64,000 bases of DNA, taken from NCBI GenBank assembly GCA_900068845.1, contig CEFQ01000001.1, forward strand, positions 314,983-378,982. The letters are read 5' to 3'. Every line of letters begins with the position of its first letter. The stretch's first letter is position 1. Under the pieces are notes generated by a model. It worked only from the letters and a program-made list of their open reading frames with translations, did no database searches and was not told the origin of the DNA. The position numbers were made by a program, and so were the translations under genes. Origin of the DNA: Enterobacter ludwigii. Its GTDB lineage: Bacteria; Pseudomonadota; Gammaproteobacteria; Enterobacterales; Enterobacteriaceae. This document shows, piece after piece, positions 11,396 through 21,392 of the stretch.

Positions 11396-11731
11396 TTACT
11401 GCGGGATATCATTGCCCGGCGTTGCCGGTTTAGCTGGCTGAGTCTGCTGTTCAGACTGCGCCGGCGCACTGAGGTTATCCCACTCGCTACCTTTGGCTGT
11501 TTTATTACTGTTCAGGTTACCCAGAACCAAGCTGATGATGAAGAACAGCGTAGCCAGTACCGCGGTCATGCGAGTCATGAAGTTACCAGACCCATTTGAA
11601 CCGAACAACGTACCAGAAGCGCCTGCACCGAATGAGGCTCCCATATCAGCGCCTTTGCCTTGCTGCAGCATGATCAAACCCACGAGGCCAATCGCTACAA
11701 TAAGGAAAACAACTAACAGAGCTTCGTACAT
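11396..11731 (-). CDS. secG: Protein-export membrane protein SecG
   Basis: Small subunit of the SecYEG translocon in the inner membrane that assists SecA-driven translocation. Start MYEALLVVFLIVAIG gives 111 residues (E. coli 110); a TTG two codons upstream is ignored. Two membrane helices (about 2-22 and 52-72) flank a Gly-rich loop with QQGKGADMGASFGAGASGTLFG. The C-terminal tail is polar with Pro/Ala/Gln. It is followed on the same strand by leuU and metY and preceded by glmM. Confidence 0.96.
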   Translation of the reverse strand: MYEALLVVFLIVAIGLVGLIMLQQGKGADMGASFGAGASGTLFGSNGSGNFMTRMTAVLATLFFIISLVLGNLNSNKTAKGSEWDNLSAPAQSEQQTQPAKPATPGNDIPQ

Positions 11732-11884
11732 AATCAACCTGTTTCCTTGCGCGTTATCTGCACAGTTAAAGCTTCAACCAATATCGATGGGGAGTCTCGT
11801 CATCACCCATCAGAAGCGGGTGTGAATACTAACCAAAGGCACATACCTCTGCAAGTGCAATTTTCACCATCGCTTTCGATTGCG

Positions 11885-11908
11885 GAAAAAAGCACCACCC
11901 CGGTGATT
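11885..11908 (-). terminator. Candidate glmM terminator
   Basis: Minus-strand hairpin CACC...GGTG followed by CTTTTTT lies about 40 bases after the glmM stop. A further inverted repeat CAGGCGG/CCGCCTG sits between it and the gene. Stem is short, so confidence is moderate. Confidence 0.55.
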
Positions 11909-11948
11909 TAACAGGCGGAAAGGGCAAAAACTCGCCGCCTGAAATGCG

Positions 11949-13283
11949 TTAAACCGCTTTTACTGCATCGGCGATTTTATGCGCCAATGCGCTGACCTGC
12001 GCCTCATCGTCACCTTCAACCATCACACGAATAAGTGGTTCAGTGCCAGATTTGCGCAACAACACGCGACCGCGTCCCGCCAGTGTTTTTTCTACTTCCG
12101 CGGTCACAGCCTTTACGCTCTCACTTTCCAGCGGATCGTGATCGCCAGTGAAGCGCACATTGACCAAAATCTGCGGTAGCATTTTCATGCCGCTGCACAG
12201 GTCGTGCAACGTCATGTGGTTGCGCACAATTGCAGTGAGTACTTGCAAACTTGCTACGATGCCGTCGCCGGTGGTGGTTTTATCCAGCAGAATGACATGC
12301 CCGGAGTTTTCTGCCCCTAAACGCCAGCCCTTCTCCTGCATTTTTTCCAATACATAGCGATCGCCCACTTTCGCCCGGGTGAAAGGAATACCCAGCTGTT
12401 TCAACGCCAGTTCTAGGCCCATATTGCTCATCAACGTGCCCACCACGCCGCCGCGCAGTTGGCCCTGACGCAGCCCTTCGCGCGCAATGATGTAGAGAAT
12501 CTGATCGCCATCGACTTTTTGGCCCAAATGGTCAACCATCATGATGCGGTCACCGTCGCCATCGTAAGCCAGTCCAAGATCGGCCTTCTCTTCCAGCACA
12601 CGATGCTGCAGCAGACGCAGATCGGTCGCGCCGCAATCTTTGTTGATGTTCATGCCATCCGGTTGCGCACCGATCGCAATCACGTTTGCACCAAGCTCGC
12701 GCAGTACGTTAGGAGCAATGTGATACGTGGCGCCGTTAGCGCAATCAACCACAATTTTCAGCCCGTTCAGGCTCAGCTCACTTGGGAAGGTGCCTTTACA
12801 GAATTCGATGTAACGACCCGCTGCATCCACAATACGACTGGCGCGGCCCAGTTCAGCCGACTCAACGCAGGTGATGGGTTTTTCCATCTCCAGCTCAATC
12901 GCTTCCTCAACCTCGTCCGGCAGCTTAGTGCCTTCAGCAGAGAAGAATTTGATGCCATTGTCGTCAAACGGATTGTGAGAAGCAGAAATAACAATGCCCG
13001 CTTCAGCACGGAAAGTGCGTGTCAGATAGGCGATCGCGGGCGTCGGCATCGGGCCAGTGAAGGCCGCCGACAATCCCGCCGCTGCCAGGCCTGCTTCCAG
13101 CGCCGATTCCAGCATATAACCAGAAATCCGCGTATCCTTACCAATCAATACTTTACGTGATCCCTGACGCGCCAGTACTTTACCGGCCGCCCAACCCAAC
13201 TTAAGGACAAAATCCGGGGTAATCGGCGCTTCACCCACTTTGCCGCGGATACCATCTGTACCGAAATATTTACGATTACTCAT
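11949..13283 (-). CDS. glmM: Phosphoglucosamine mutase GlmM
   Basis: Converts glucosamine-6-phosphate to glucosamine-1-phosphate, the step feeding UDP-GlcNAc for peptidoglycan and LPS. The 444-aa protein has the active-site phosphoserine loop [16 protein letters not shown] with Ser102, the metal-binding DGDGDR motif (about 241-246) and the C-terminal phosphate-binding [12 protein letters not shown]. Length equals the E. coli enzyme (445). It is separated from folP by only 5 bases, so the two are co-transcribed. The genes murA, rapZ and ispB in this window act in the same envelope-precursor network. Confidence 0.97.
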   Translation of the reverse strand: MSNRKYFGTDGIRGKVGEAPITPDFVLKLGWAAGKVLARQGSRKVLIGKDTRISGYMLESALEAGLAAAGLSAAFTGPMPTPAIAYLTRTFRAEAGIVISASHNPFDDNGIKFFSAEGTKLPDEVEEAIELEMEKPITCVESAELGRASRIVDAAGRYIEFCKGTFPSELSLNGLKIVVDCANGATYHIAPNVLRELGANVIAIGAQPDGMNINKDCGATDLRLLQHRVLEEKADLGLAYDGDGDRIMMVDHLGQKVDGDQILYIIAREGLRQGQLRGGVVGTLMSNMGLELALKQLGIPFTRAKVGDRYVLEKMQEKGWRLGAENSGHVILLDKTTTGDGIVASLQVLTAIVRNHMTLHDLCSGMKMLPQILVNVRFTGDHDPLESESVKAVTAEVEKTLAGRGRVLLRKSGTEPLIRVMVEGDDEAQVSALAHKIADAVKAV

Positions 13284-13288
13284 GTCTT

Positions 13289-14122
13289 TTATCCTTTTGC
13301 TCTCCGTGTCGCTTCGACGACGCGCATCGCTTCGACTGTCTCTTTCACATCATGTACGCGAATAATTTGTGCCCCTTGCATGGCGGCAATCACCGCGCAG
13401 CTGAGGCTTCCAGTCAGGCGCTGGGCCGGACCGACATTTAATAGCTGCCCGACCATCGACTTACGCGACATCCCAACCAAAAGCGGTAATCCGTGATGGT
13501 GGAAATGGCTCAAATGTGCCAGCAGTTCATAGTTGTGGCTGAGATTCTTACCGAATCCGAAGCCAGGATCGAGTAGCAGATTCTCTTTTTTAATACCTGC
13601 GGCTTCACATCGCGCAATCTGCGCGGCGAAGTAAGCGTCCACTTCGCTGACAATATTGTGATATTCCGGGGCCTGTTGCATGGTGCGCGGTTCGCCTTGC
13701 AGATGCATCAGACATACCGGCAAACCGGTATCTGCCGCCGCTGCCAACGCGCCAGGTTCGGACAATGAGCGAATATCATTAATGATGTGAGCACCCACTC
13801 GCGCCGCTTCGCGGATCACTTCAGGCTTGGAAGTATCTACTGAAATCCACACTTCAAAACGTTGCGCAATCGCTTCCACCACCGGGATGACACGCGCCAG
13901 CTCCTCTTCCACGCTGACTTCTTCGGCTCCGGGACGCGTTGATTCTCCGCCAACATCGATGATGGTCGCCCCAGCGTTCACCATCTCATTGGTATGAGTC
14001 AACGCATCGACCAGCGTGTTGTGAGTTCCACCATCAGAAAAAGAGTCCGGCGTGACATTTAAAATACCCATCACATGGGGAAACGAGAGATCGAGATGGG
14101 AATCACGAGCGAACAACTTCAT
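13289..14122 (-). CDS. folP: Dihydropteroate synthase
   Basis: Condenses p-aminobenzoate with dihydropterin pyrophosphate in folate synthesis; it is the sulfonamide target. The start at [12 protein letters not shown] (ATG at 14122, AGGAG ribosome-binding site) gives 277 residues; E. coli has 282. Conserved segments are [15 protein letters not shown] (about 18-32), [12 protein letters not shown] (about 57-68) and DPGFGFGKN near 185. A longer open frame extends into the ftsH-folP terminator and is rejected. Order ftsH-folP-glmM-secG is that of E. coli. Confidence 0.97.
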   Translation of the reverse strand: MKLFARDSHLDLSFPHVMGILNVTPDSFSDGGTHNTLVDALTHTNEMVNAGATIIDVGGESTRPGAEEVSVEEELARVIPVVEAIAQRFEVWISVDTSKPEVIREAARVGAHIINDIRSLSEPGALAAAADTGLPVCLMHLQGEPRTMQQAPEYHNIVSEVDAYFAAQIARCEAAGIKKENLLLDPGFGFGKNLSHNYELLAHLSHFHHHGLPLLVGMSRKSMVGQLLNVGPAQRLTGSLSCAVIAAMQGAQIIRVHDVKETVEAMRVVEATRRAKG

Positions 14123-14162
14123 GGTGAAAATCTCCTTGAGGAAAAACGGAATCGCGAGATGT

Positions 14163-14188
14163 AAAAAACCCCGGACTTGCCGGGGTTT
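14163..14188 (-). terminator. ftsH Rho-independent terminator
   Basis: Minus-strand stem AAACCCCGG/CCGGGGTTT with a 5-base loop followed by TTTTTT, about 65 bases after the ftsH stop and upstream of folP. Confidence 0.88.
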
Positions 14189-14251
14189 GCATGGGCACAA
14201 GCGCTGCAGACTGCGCATCGAGCGGCGGAAAAACCTGCCGCCCGAGTGCCA

Positions 14252-16159
14252 TCACATGATCTTGTCTGAACCCGGTGTTTTCGGGTCATCAACCGGACGT
14301 GGAGCCTGCGTTGAGTCGCCGTTACCAACAGCAACTTTCGCCTCTTCCCAGCCCGCAGGTGGTCGCACTTCACGGCGAGCCATCAGATCGCTGATTTGCG
14401 GCGCATCAATGGTCTCATACTTCATCAGCGCATCTTTCATCGCGTGAAGGATGTCCATGTTTTCGTTCAGGATACGGCGCGCACGCTGATAGTTAGTATC
14501 GATAAGGTGTTTAACTTCCTGATCGATAATGCGCGCCGTTTCATCTGACATGTGTTTTGCTTTCGCAACTGAACGACCGAGGAACACTTCGCCCTCTTCT
14601 TCAGCGTAAAGCAACGGACCTAACTTCTCAGAGAAGCCCCACTGCGTAACCATGTTGCGTGCAACGCTGGTCGCCATTTTGATATCAGATGAAGCACCGG
14701 TAGAAACATAGTCCGGACCATAGATGATCTCTTCCGCCAGACGTCCACCGTAAGCGACAGAAATACGGCTTTCCAGCTTCTGACGGTTAGCACTAATCTC
14801 ATCGCCCACTGGCAAGAAGAACGCCACACCTAAAGCACGACCGCGCGGGATGATGGTGACTTTGTGCACCGGATCGTAACCCGGCACCAATGTTCCCACA
14901 ATCGCATGCCCCGCTTCATGGTAGGCAGTTGATTCTTTCTGCTCTTCGGTCATCACCATGGAGCGACGTTCCGCACCCATCATGATTTTGTCTTTGGCTT
15001 TTTCAAACTCGACCATCGAAACAACACGCTTATTGCCACGCGCAGCAAACAGCGCAGCTTCGTTGACTAAGTTAGCCAAATCAGCACCGGAGAAGCCTGG
15101 CGTACCACGTGCGATAACCGACGGATCCATATCGGTAGACAGCGGCACACGACGCATATGCACTTTCAGAATCTGTTCACGACCACGTACGTCTGGCAGA
15201 CCCACCACAACCTGACGGTCAAAGCGACCTGGACGCAGCAGCGCCGGATCCAGTACGTCTGGACGGTTCGTTGCTGCGATAACGATGATGCCTTCATTGC
15301 CTTCAAAGCCATCCATCTCAACCAGCATCTGGTTTAGCGTTTGTTCACGTTCATCGTGACCACCGCCTAAACCGGCGCCACGCTGACGGCCAACCGCATC
15401 GATTTCATCGATAAAGATGATGCACGGCGCCGCTTTCTTCGCTTGTTCGAACATGTCACGCACACGTGATGCACCGACACCCACAAACATTTCAACGAAG
15501 TCAGAACCAGAAATGGTAAAGAATGGCACTTTCGCTTCGCCAGCAATGGCTTTTGCCAGCAGCGTTTTACCGGTACCCGGAGGGCCGACCATCAGGACGC
15601 CTTTCGGGATTTTACCGCCCAATTTCTGGAAACGGCTCGGTTCACGCAGATACTCGACCAGCTCACCGACTTCTTCTTTGGCCTCATCACAACCGGCCAC
15701 GTCAGCAAAAGTGGTTTTAATCTGATCTTCGGTCAACATGCGGGCTTTGCTTTTGCCGAAGGACATCGCGCCCTTGCCGCCGCCGCCCTGCATCTGCCGC
15801 ATAAAGAAAATCCACACGCCAATTAGCAGCAGCATCGGGAACCATGAGATGAAGATTGAAGCCAGCAGGCTTGGTTCTTCAGGCGGTTCGCCAACTACTT
15901 TGACGTTTTTGGTCAACAGGTTATCAAGTAACTTAGGATCGTTGACGGGGATGTAGGTGGTGTATTTATTGCTGTCTTTTTTGACAACGTTAATCTCACG
16001 CCCGTTAATTCGTGCCTCGCGGACCTGATCTTGGTTCACTTCCGATAGGAAAGTTGAATAATCAACCCTACGGCCATTCGACTCGCTGGGCCCAAAGCTC
16101 TGGAATACAGACATCAGCACGACCGCGATGACTAACCAGAGAATCAGGTTTTTCGCCAT
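14252..16159 (-). CDS. ftsH: ATP-dependent zinc metalloprotease FtsH
   Basis: Membrane-anchored AAA+ protease that degrades LpxC, sigma-32 and misassembled membrane proteins. The start [10 protein letters not shown] gives 635 residues; a TTG three codons upstream (16168, after a GAGG) would add MSD and is also plausible. Two membrane segments (about 4-24 and 96-118) flank a periplasmic domain. Walker A GPPGTGKT (about 192-199), Walker [12 protein letters not shown], the arginine-finger region and the zinc site HEAGH (about 414-418) are present. The C-terminus differs from E. coli and is slightly shorter. It follows rlmE, the usual heat-inducible pair. Confidence 0.97.
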   Translation of the reverse strand: MAKNLILWLVIAVVLMSVFQSFGPSESNGRRVDYSTFLSEVNQDQVREARINGREINVVKKDSNKYTTYIPVNDPKLLDNLLTKNVKVVGEPPEEPSLLASIFISWFPMLLLIGVWIFFMRQMQGGGGKGAMSFGKSKARMLTEDQIKTTFADVAGCDEAKEEVGELVEYLREPSRFQKLGGKIPKGVLMVGPPGTGKTLLAKAIAGEAKVPFFTISGSDFVEMFVGVGASRVRDMFEQAKKAAPCIIFIDEIDAVGRQRGAGLGGGHDEREQTLNQMLVEMDGFEGNEGIIVIAATNRPDVLDPALLRPGRFDRQVVVGLPDVRGREQILKVHMRRVPLSTDMDPSVIARGTPGFSGADLANLVNEAALFAARGNKRVVSMVEFEKAKDKIMMGAERRSMVMTEEQKESTAYHEAGHAIVGTLVPGYDPVHKVTIIPRGRALGVAFFLPVGDEISANRQKLESRISVAYGGRLAEEIIYGPDYVSTGASSDIKMATSVARNMVTQWGFSEKLGPLLYAEEEGEVFLGRSVAKAKHMSDETARIIDQEVKHLIDTNYQRARRILNENMDILHAMKDALMKYETIDAPQISDLMARREVRPPAGWEEAKVAVGNGDSTQAPRPVDDPKTPGSDKIM

Positions 16160-16334
16160 GTCACTCAAGGGATTAACCTCATATTACAACGATGTTAACA
16201 GACAGCGTAGGGTACTATAGATCCTTCATACCTGGAATCGCAGTGCGGATGATTTTGCTTGTTTACCCTAAAACTCAGAATTAGACATCAGAGTAAACGC
16301 ATTGGTCGTCTTGCTTTGATTCCGATAATTCGGG

Positions 16335-16964
16335 CTAAAGTTTGCGCCCCGTCGCCACAATGTACACTTCACGCGAACGTAATCGCGAAGCGTCCGGCTT
16401 ACGAATTTTCACTTTCGTAAACAGGGAGCGAATTTCCCGCAGGTATTCATCGAAGCCATCTCCCTGAAACACTTTCACGACAAAACTGCCGCCTGGGGCC
16501 AGGATATCCCGACACATTTCCAGCGCCAATTCTACCAAATACATCGAACGTGGAATATCAACCGCAGGTGTACCGCTCATGTTGGGTGCCATATCGGACA
16601 TCACCACCTGCACCTTTTGGTCGCCTACGCGCTCCAGCAAGGCGTTAAGTACCGCCTCATCACGAAAATCGCCCTGTAAAAAATCAACGCCGACAATGGG
16701 ATCCATTGGTAACAGATCACAGGCGATGATACGACCACTTGATCCGATAAGCTGTACCACATATTGCGACCAACCGCCGGGTGCTGCACCCAGATCTACA
16801 ACCGTCATGCCGGGTTTGAAAATCTTGTCACCCTGCTGAATTTCTTCAAGTTTAAACCAGGCACGCGAACGTAACCCTTTTTTCTGTGCCTGCAGCACAT
16901 ATTTATCGCTAAAGTGTTCCTGTAGCCAGCGACTGGAACTGGCCGAACGCTTTTTACCCGTCAT
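16335..16964 (-). CDS. rlmE: 23S rRNA 2'-O-ribose methyltransferase RlmE (FtsJ/RrmJ)
   Basis: Heat-shock methyltransferase that modifies U2552 in the A-loop of 23S rRNA on the 50S subunit. The start [13 protein letters not shown] gives 209 residues, identical in length to E. coli; a longer frame upstream overlaps the yhbY promoter region. The SAM-binding [11 protein letters not shown] (about 57-67) and the catalytic Lys in SFVVKVFQG (near 164) are visible. It is divergent from yhbY and upstream of ftsH, both as in E. coli. Confidence 0.97.
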   Translation of the reverse strand: MTGKKRSASSSRWLQEHFSDKYVLQAQKKGLRSRAWFKLEEIQQGDKIFKPGMTVVDLGAAPGGWSQYVVQLIGSSGRIIACDLLPMDPIVGVDFLQGDFRDEAVLNALLERVGDQKVQVVMSDMAPNMSGTPAVDIPRSMYLVELALEMCRDILAPGGSFVVKVFQGDGFDEYLREIRSLFTKVKIRKPDASRLRSREVYIVATGRKL

Positions 16965-17089
16965 AATATTTCCAATTAAATCGTCATCGTAGCGATAAAT
17001 CAGCACGCAATGGTCGCGTTGATTTGGCGATATACCCGAGATGGCGGTAGAATGAACCGTTTTCAATCCCTGAGTAAGCAAAAAATACG

Positions 17090-17383
17090 ATGAATCTGAG
17101 TACCAAACAAAAACAGCACCTAAAAGGCCTTGCCCATCCGCTTAAGCCGGTTGTCATGCTGGGCGGTAATGGCCTGACTGAAGGCGTGCTCGCCGAAATC
17201 GAACTGGCGCTTGAGCATCACGAATTGATCAAGGTAAAAATTGCCTCGGAAGATCGTGAAACTAAGCAGCTGATCGTGGACGCTATCGTGCGTGAAACTA
17301 AAGCAGGCAACGTACAGGTCATCGGCAACACGCTGGTGCTGTATCGCCCTGCCAAAGAGCGTAAAATCACTCTTCCGCGTTAA
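17090..17383 (+). CDS. yhbY: CRM-domain ribosome-associated RNA-binding protein YhbY
   Basis: 97-residue single CRM (chloroplast RNA splicing and ribosome maturation) domain protein that associates with pre-50S particles. The start [22 protein letters not shown] and the GGNGLTEGV motif are typical; length equals E. coli YhbY. It is transcribed away from rlmE from a shared 125-base region and ends at a strong bidirectional terminator facing greA. Precise function is unsettled. Confidence 0.95.
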   Translation: MNLSTKQKQHLKGLAHPLKPVVMLGGNGLTEGVLAEIELALEHHELIKVKIASEDRETKQLIVDAIVRETKAGNVQVIGNTLVLYRPAKERKITLPR

Positions 17384-17439
17384 TCATGCCTTTAAAGGCG
17401 GCGACGGGCAAAGAAAGTGCCACGCTCCTGCATGTGATA

Positions 17440-17467
17440 AAAGGCCGCAATGCGGCCTTTTTCCTTT
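17440..17467. terminator. Bidirectional terminator between yhbY and greA
   Basis: Stem AAAGGCCGC/GCGGCCTTT with a 3-base loop, flanked by A residues on the left and TTCCTTT on the right, between two convergent genes. It can serve both directions. Confidence 0.88.
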
Positions 17468-17509
17468 CTTTACAAAATGCAGCGACATATTGCAAAGCGT
17501 AGCAATATC

Positions 17510-17986
17510 TTAAAGGTATTCCACCTTCAGCACTTCATATTCAACGTCACCACCCGGGGTTTTCACAATCGCCACATCATCTGCTGATTTTCCAACCAAT
17601 CCACGCGCCATCGGTGAATTCACTGAAATCAGGTTCTGTTTGAAGTCAGCTTCATCGTCACCCACGATGCGATAGGTGAACTCTTCATCCGTATCCACAT
17701 TGAGGATGGTCACAGTCGCGCCAAAAATAACGCGACCTGTTTTCGGCATGGCGGTCACATCAATGACCTGCGCATTGGAGAGTTTGGCTTCGATCTCTTG
17801 AATACGCCCCTCGCAAAAACCCTGTTCTTCGCGAGCCGCATGATATTCGGCATTCTCTTTCAAATCGCCGTGCTCACGGGCTGTGGCGATGGAGGCGATA
17901 ATGCGCGGACGCTTCACGGATTTCAGTTCGTTCAGCTCTTCGCGCAGCTTCTCAGCGCCTTTCAACGTCATCGGAATCTGATTCAT
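17510..17986 (-). CDS. greA: Transcription elongation factor GreA
   Basis: Enters the RNA polymerase secondary channel and stimulates cleavage of backtracked transcripts. 158 residues, like E. coli. The N-terminal coiled coil carries the acidic tip with [10 protein letters not shown] and [14 protein letters not shown] (about 34-48); the C-terminal globular domain ends [11 protein letters not shown]. It converges on yhbY and diverges from dacB. Its 5' leader contains a strong hairpin with a T-rich tail (18089-18116), resembling the E. coli arrangement that generates GraL leader RNAs. Confidence 0.97.
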   Translation of the reverse strand: MNQIPMTLKGAEKLREELNELKSVKRPRIIASIATAREHGDLKENAEYHAAREEQGFCEGRIQEIEAKLSNAQVIDVTAMPKTGRVIFGATVTILNVDTDEEFTYRIVGDDEADFKQNLISVNSPMARGLVGKSADDVAIVKTPGGDVEYEVLKVEYL

Positions 17987-18088
17987 TTTGGCTCCTCGTC
18001 ATCTATCCTGGTTAACGGCGTCATCCTGACCGGTGACAGCAGAAAACAGCTTCTGCGGCGCGTTACCTCTTTTCACAAGCAAAAGAAG

Positions 18089-18116
18089 CCTGACCCAGAA
18101 AGCTTTCCGGGTCAGG
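18089..18116 (-). terminator. greA leader hairpin (candidate GraL-type attenuator)
   Basis: About 100 bases upstream of greA the minus strand can fold CCTGACCC/GGGTCAGG with an inner GAAAGCTTTC palindrome, followed by CTTCTTTTG. In E. coli the greA leader contains a terminator that yields ~50-nt GraL RNAs. Homology is inferred from position and structure only. Confidence 0.5.
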
Positions 18117-18232
18117 TTCGGTTTTGCATTTTGATACGTATTTTACCCCAGAGTTCCCTGTGGGTCATCGTTTACTTTGCACCGTCCGGGGACGTAGTAT
18201 TGACGCCTTCACCCGTCAGTTACCGCGAGATT

Positions 18233-19666
18233 ATGCGATTTTCACGACTTGTTACCGGATTAACCTGTGCGTTTATGCTGCAGGCACAAGCAGCTCCCGT
18301 TGAAGAATACATGCAGTATTTGCCAGACGGCGCAAACCTGGCGCTGATGGTACAAAAAGTGGGCGCATCCACCCCGATAATCGATTATCACGGCAAGCAG
18401 ATGGCGTTACCGGCCAGCACCATGAAAGTGGTGACAGCGCTGGCGGCCTTGTTAGAGCTCGGGCCCGATTTCCGTTTCCAGACCACCATGGAGACCAAGG
18501 GTGCAGTTAACGATGGCACCTTGAATGGCGATTTGGTGGCGCGCTTTGGCGGCGATCCTACGTTGAGCCGTCAGGATTTACGCAATATGGTCGCGGCGCT
18601 GAAAAAGCAGGGCATCACCCATATCAAAGGCAATCTGGTGATCGACACCTCGGTGTTCGCCAGCCACGATATGGCCCCCGGCTGGCCGTGGAATGACCTG
18701 ACGCAGTGCTTCAGTGCGCCACCTGCTGCGGCGATTGTTGATAAAAACTGCTTCTCTGTTTCGCTGTATAGCGCCAACACGCCGGGCGAAAATGCCTTCG
18801 TGCGCATCGCGTCGTATTATCCCGCCCACGTGTTCAGCCAGGTGCGCACCATCGGCCGTAACAGCGGTGACGGGCAATATTGCGAATTGGATGTGGTGCC
18901 GGGCGAGCTCAATCGCTACACCTTGACCGGCTGTATGCGTCAGCGTTCCGAACCGCTGCCGCTGGCGTTTGCCGTACAGGATGGTGCTGCCTGGGCCGGT
19001 GAGATTCTAAAGGCCGAGTTGCGCGCCGCCGATATTGATTACAGCGGTCATCTGGTCCGCCAGGCGCAAGTCACATCGCCGGGTACCGTATTGGCTTCAA
19101 CACAATCTGCGCCGCTGCATACGCTGCTGCACACCATGTTGAAGAAATCGGACAACATGATTGCCGATACCGTGTTCCGCACTATTGGCCATCACTACTT
19201 CAATGTGCCGGGCACCTTCCGCGCCGGTTCGGATGCGGTACGTCGCATCCTGCGTGAGAAAGCCGGCGTCGATCTCGGTAACAGCATTCAGGTTGATGGT
19301 TCCGGGCTTTCGCGTCATGACCTGATCGCGCCAGATACCATGATGCAGGTGCTGCAATACATTGCGAAAAATGATTCGACGCTAAATTACATTTCGATGC
19401 TGCCGCTGGCCGGTTATGACGGCACACTGCAATATCGTGGCGGACTGCATGAAGCGGGACTGGATGGCAAAGTGTCGGCGAAAACCGGTTCGCTGCAGGG
19501 CGTCTATAATCTGGCAGGATTCATCACCACTTCCAGCGGTGCGCGCGTAGCCTTTGTCCAGTTCCTGTCCGGCTATGCTGTGCCGCCGGAAGATCAGAAA
19601 ACGCGCCGTATTCCGCTGGTACGTTTTGAGAGCCGCCTCTATACGGATATCAACAAGAACAACTGA
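18233..19666 (+). CDS. dacB: D-alanyl-D-alanine carboxypeptidase/endopeptidase DacB (PBP4)
   Basis: Periplasmic low-molecular-mass penicillin-binding protein that trims and cleaves peptidoglycan crosslinks. The start MRFSRLVTGLTCAFMLQAQAA (ATG at 18233) gives a 20-residue signal peptide and 477 residues in all, the E. coli length. The long open frame upstream crosses the greA gene and is not used. Active-site motifs are STMK with Ser62, SDN near 306 and KTGS near 417. Its stop overlaps the pmrA start by one base (TGATG), so the two-component system is coupled to it, unlike E. coli where obgE follows. Confidence 0.97.
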   Translation: MRFSRLVTGLTCAFMLQAQAAPVEEYMQYLPDGANLALMVQKVGASTPIIDYHGKQMALPASTMKVVTALAALLELGPDFRFQTTMETKGAVNDGTLNGDLVARFGGDPTLSRQDLRNMVAALKKQGITHIKGNLVIDTSVFASHDMAPGWPWNDLTQCFSAPPAAAIVDKNCFSVSLYSANTPGENAFVRIASYYPAHVFSQVRTIGRNSGDGQYCELDVVPGELNRYTLTGCMRQRSEPLPLAFAVQDGAAWAGEILKAELRAADIDYSGHLVRQAQVTSPGTVLASTQSAPLHTLLHTMLKKSDNMIADTVFRTIGHHYFNVPGTFRAGSDAVRRILREKAGVDLGNSIQVDGSGLSRHDLIAPDTMMQVLQYIAKNDSTLNYISMLPLAGYDGTLQYRGGLHEAGLDGKVSAKTGSLQGVYNLAGFITTSSGARVAFVQFLSGYAVPPEDQKTRRIPLVRFESRLYTDINKNN

Positions 19667-20328
19667 TGAAACTGCTCATTGTTGAAGATGATACGCTGTT
19701 GCAATCCGGCCTTGCGCAGGCGCTCAGCTCGCAAGGTTACGCTATTGACTGCGCCAGCACTGCCGCGGAGAGCAATGCGTTGCTGCGTAGCGGTCAGTAC
19801 AGCTTGATCGTACTCGATCTCGGCTTGCCGGATCGCGATGGCGCTTCATTGCTGCGACAATGGCGGCGCGACGGCATTGCGGTGCCGGTGTTGATCCTCA
19901 CGGCGCGCGATGCGCTGGAGGATCGCGTCGATGGTCTGGATGCTGGGGCCGATGATTATCTGGTCAAGCCGTTTGCGCTGGTTGAGCTGCAGGCGCGCGT
20001 ACGGGCGCTGATCCGCCGCTATCAAGGCCACAGCGATAACCTGCTGCAACAGGGCGATCTGACGCTTAATCTCAGTTCACAGCAGGTGCTGCTGGAAAGC
20101 ATTCCACTGGAGATTACGCCGAAAGAGTTCGCGCTTCTCACCCGCTTGTTAATGCGCGTGGGACAAAACGTGCACCGTGAAACGCTGCAGCAGGATCTTT
20201 ATAGCTGGAATGACGATCCCGGTTCCAACACCCTCGAAGTTCACATCCACAATTTACGCCGCAAGCTCGGGAAAGATCGCATCAAAACCGTGCGCGGCGT
20301 TGGTTACCGCCTGGAAATCCGCGAATGA
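19666..20328 (+). CDS. pmrA: Response regulator PmrA (BasR)
   Basis: OmpR-family DNA-binding regulator; in Salmonella and E. coli it activates lipid A and LPS modification genes in response to Fe(III), Al(III) and low pH. The 220-aa protein has a receiver domain with acidic pocket EDD (7-9), phospho-acceptor Asp51 in LDLGLPD and Lys in DDYLVKPFALVEL, and a C-terminal winged helix ending HIHNLRRKLG...VRGVGYRL. It resembles BasR more than QseB or other paralogues. Start overlaps the dacB stop and its own stop overlaps pmrB by 4 bases (ATGA). Confidence 0.9.
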   Translation: MKLLIVEDDTLLQSGLAQALSSQGYAIDCASTAAESNALLRSGQYSLIVLDLGLPDRDGASLLRQWRRDGIAVPVLILTARDALEDRVDGLDAGADDYLVKPFALVELQARVRALIRRYQGHSDNLLQQGDLTLNLSSQQVLLESIPLEITPKEFALLTRLLMRVGQNVHRETLQQDLYSWNDDPGSNTLEVHIHNLRRKLGKDRIKTVRGVGYRLEIRE

Positions 20329-21386
20329 ACAGCATGCGTCAGCGGTTACTGATCATGCTGGCGCTGATTCTCCTCACCTGTCAGGTGATGAGCGCCATCT
20401 GGCTGTGGCACGAAAGCCGCGAGCAGATCAGTTTTTTAGTCAACGAAACGCTCTCCGCCCAGGCGCGTAACGATCGTGTCGAGAATGAGATTCGCGAAGC
20501 GATTGCCTCGTTGCTACTACCGTCGTTAGTGATGGTCGCCCTCACCTTACTGCTGTCGTTTTGGGCGATTAACTGGATTATCCGTCCACTGAAATCCCTG
20601 CAAGACAGCCTGGCGCATCGTTCAGCGGATAACCTGACGCCGTTGCCGATCTACTCCGAGATGGATGAGATCGTGGCGGTGACGACCTCGATCAACCATC
20701 TGTTTTCACGCCTCGATCACACGCTGCAACAGGAGCGATTATTCACCGCCGACGCGGCGCACGAGCTGCGCACGCCGCTGGCCGGATTGCGCCTGCATCT
20801 TGAGCTGCTGCATCAGCAAAACGTGCCGCAGAGCGAAATGCTGATTGAACGTATCGATCAGCTGATGCACACCGTTGAACAGTTGCTGATGCTGTCGCGC
20901 GCGGGGCAAGCGCTGGCGGGCGGTCACTATCAGCAGTTGCTGTGGCAGAAAGACATCATGCGGCCGCTGGAGCCAGAAATGGCGGAGATGTATCTCCAGC
21001 GTCAGCAAAAACTGCACTGGCCGCAGAACCACGATGTCCCGCAGCAAGGTGAAGCGGTGTTGCTACGTCTGATGCTGCGCAATCTGCTGGAAAACGCCTC
21101 GCGCTATAGCCCGGAAGGCAGCGAAGTTGCGGTAAAGATGCAGCAGGACAAGCAGCAGGTGATTATCGAAGTGTGGGATCAAGGTCCGGGCATTGAAGCC
21201 ACCGCAGCCGAAGAGTTGACGCAGGCGTTTCGTCGTCGCGATCAGCGTTATGGCGGCAGCGGTTTGGGTTTGAATATTGTGCTGCGCATCGTACAGATGC
21301 ATCGCGGCAGGCTGGAGTTGGTGAACCGTGAAGATTGCAGCGGGCTGATTGCCCGCTGCTATTTACCGCATCAACTGATTGGCTAA
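20325..21386 (+). CDS. pmrB: Sensor histidine kinase PmrB (BasS)
   Basis: Inner-membrane sensor partner of PmrA. 353 residues: TM1 about 8-26, a short periplasmic loop 27-60, TM2 about 62-82, HAMP, HisKA with His146 in DAAHELRTPLAG, and an ATPase domain with a late GSGLGLNIV. The periplasmic loop keeps two ExxE motifs, ESRE (30-33) and EIRE (55-58), the pattern shown to bind ferric iron in Salmonella PmrB. This supports an Fe(III)-sensing role beside the enterobactin locus. It ends 6 bases from the convergent fepA stop. Confidence 0.9.
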   Translation: MNSMRQRLLIMLALILLTCQVMSAIWLWHESREQISFLVNETLSAQARNDRVENEIREAIASLLLPSLVMVALTLLLSFWAINWIIRPLKSLQDSLAHRSADNLTPLPIYSEMDEIVAVTTSINHLFSRLDHTLQQERLFTADAAHELRTPLAGLRLHLELLHQQNVPQSEMLIERIDQLMHTVEQLLMLSRAGQALAGGHYQQLLWQKDIMRPLEPEMAEMYLQRQQKLHWPQNHDVPQQGEAVLLRLMLRNLLENASRYSPEGSEVAVKMQQDKQQVIIEVWDQGPGIEATAAEELTQAFRRRDQRYGGSGLGLNIVLRIVQMHRGRLELVNREDCSGLIARCYLPHQLIG

Positions 21387-21392
21387 ATGCCG

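Noticed and set aside
17798..18232. Possible N-terminal extension of DacB
   Set aside because: It is antisense to greA and lies before a clean signal peptide start at 18233 that gives exactly the family length.
19666..21386. Two-component pair as QseBC rather than PmrAB
   Set aside because: Receiver and winged-helix sequence, the short periplasmic loop with two ExxE motifs, and linkage to dacB fit PmrAB better.
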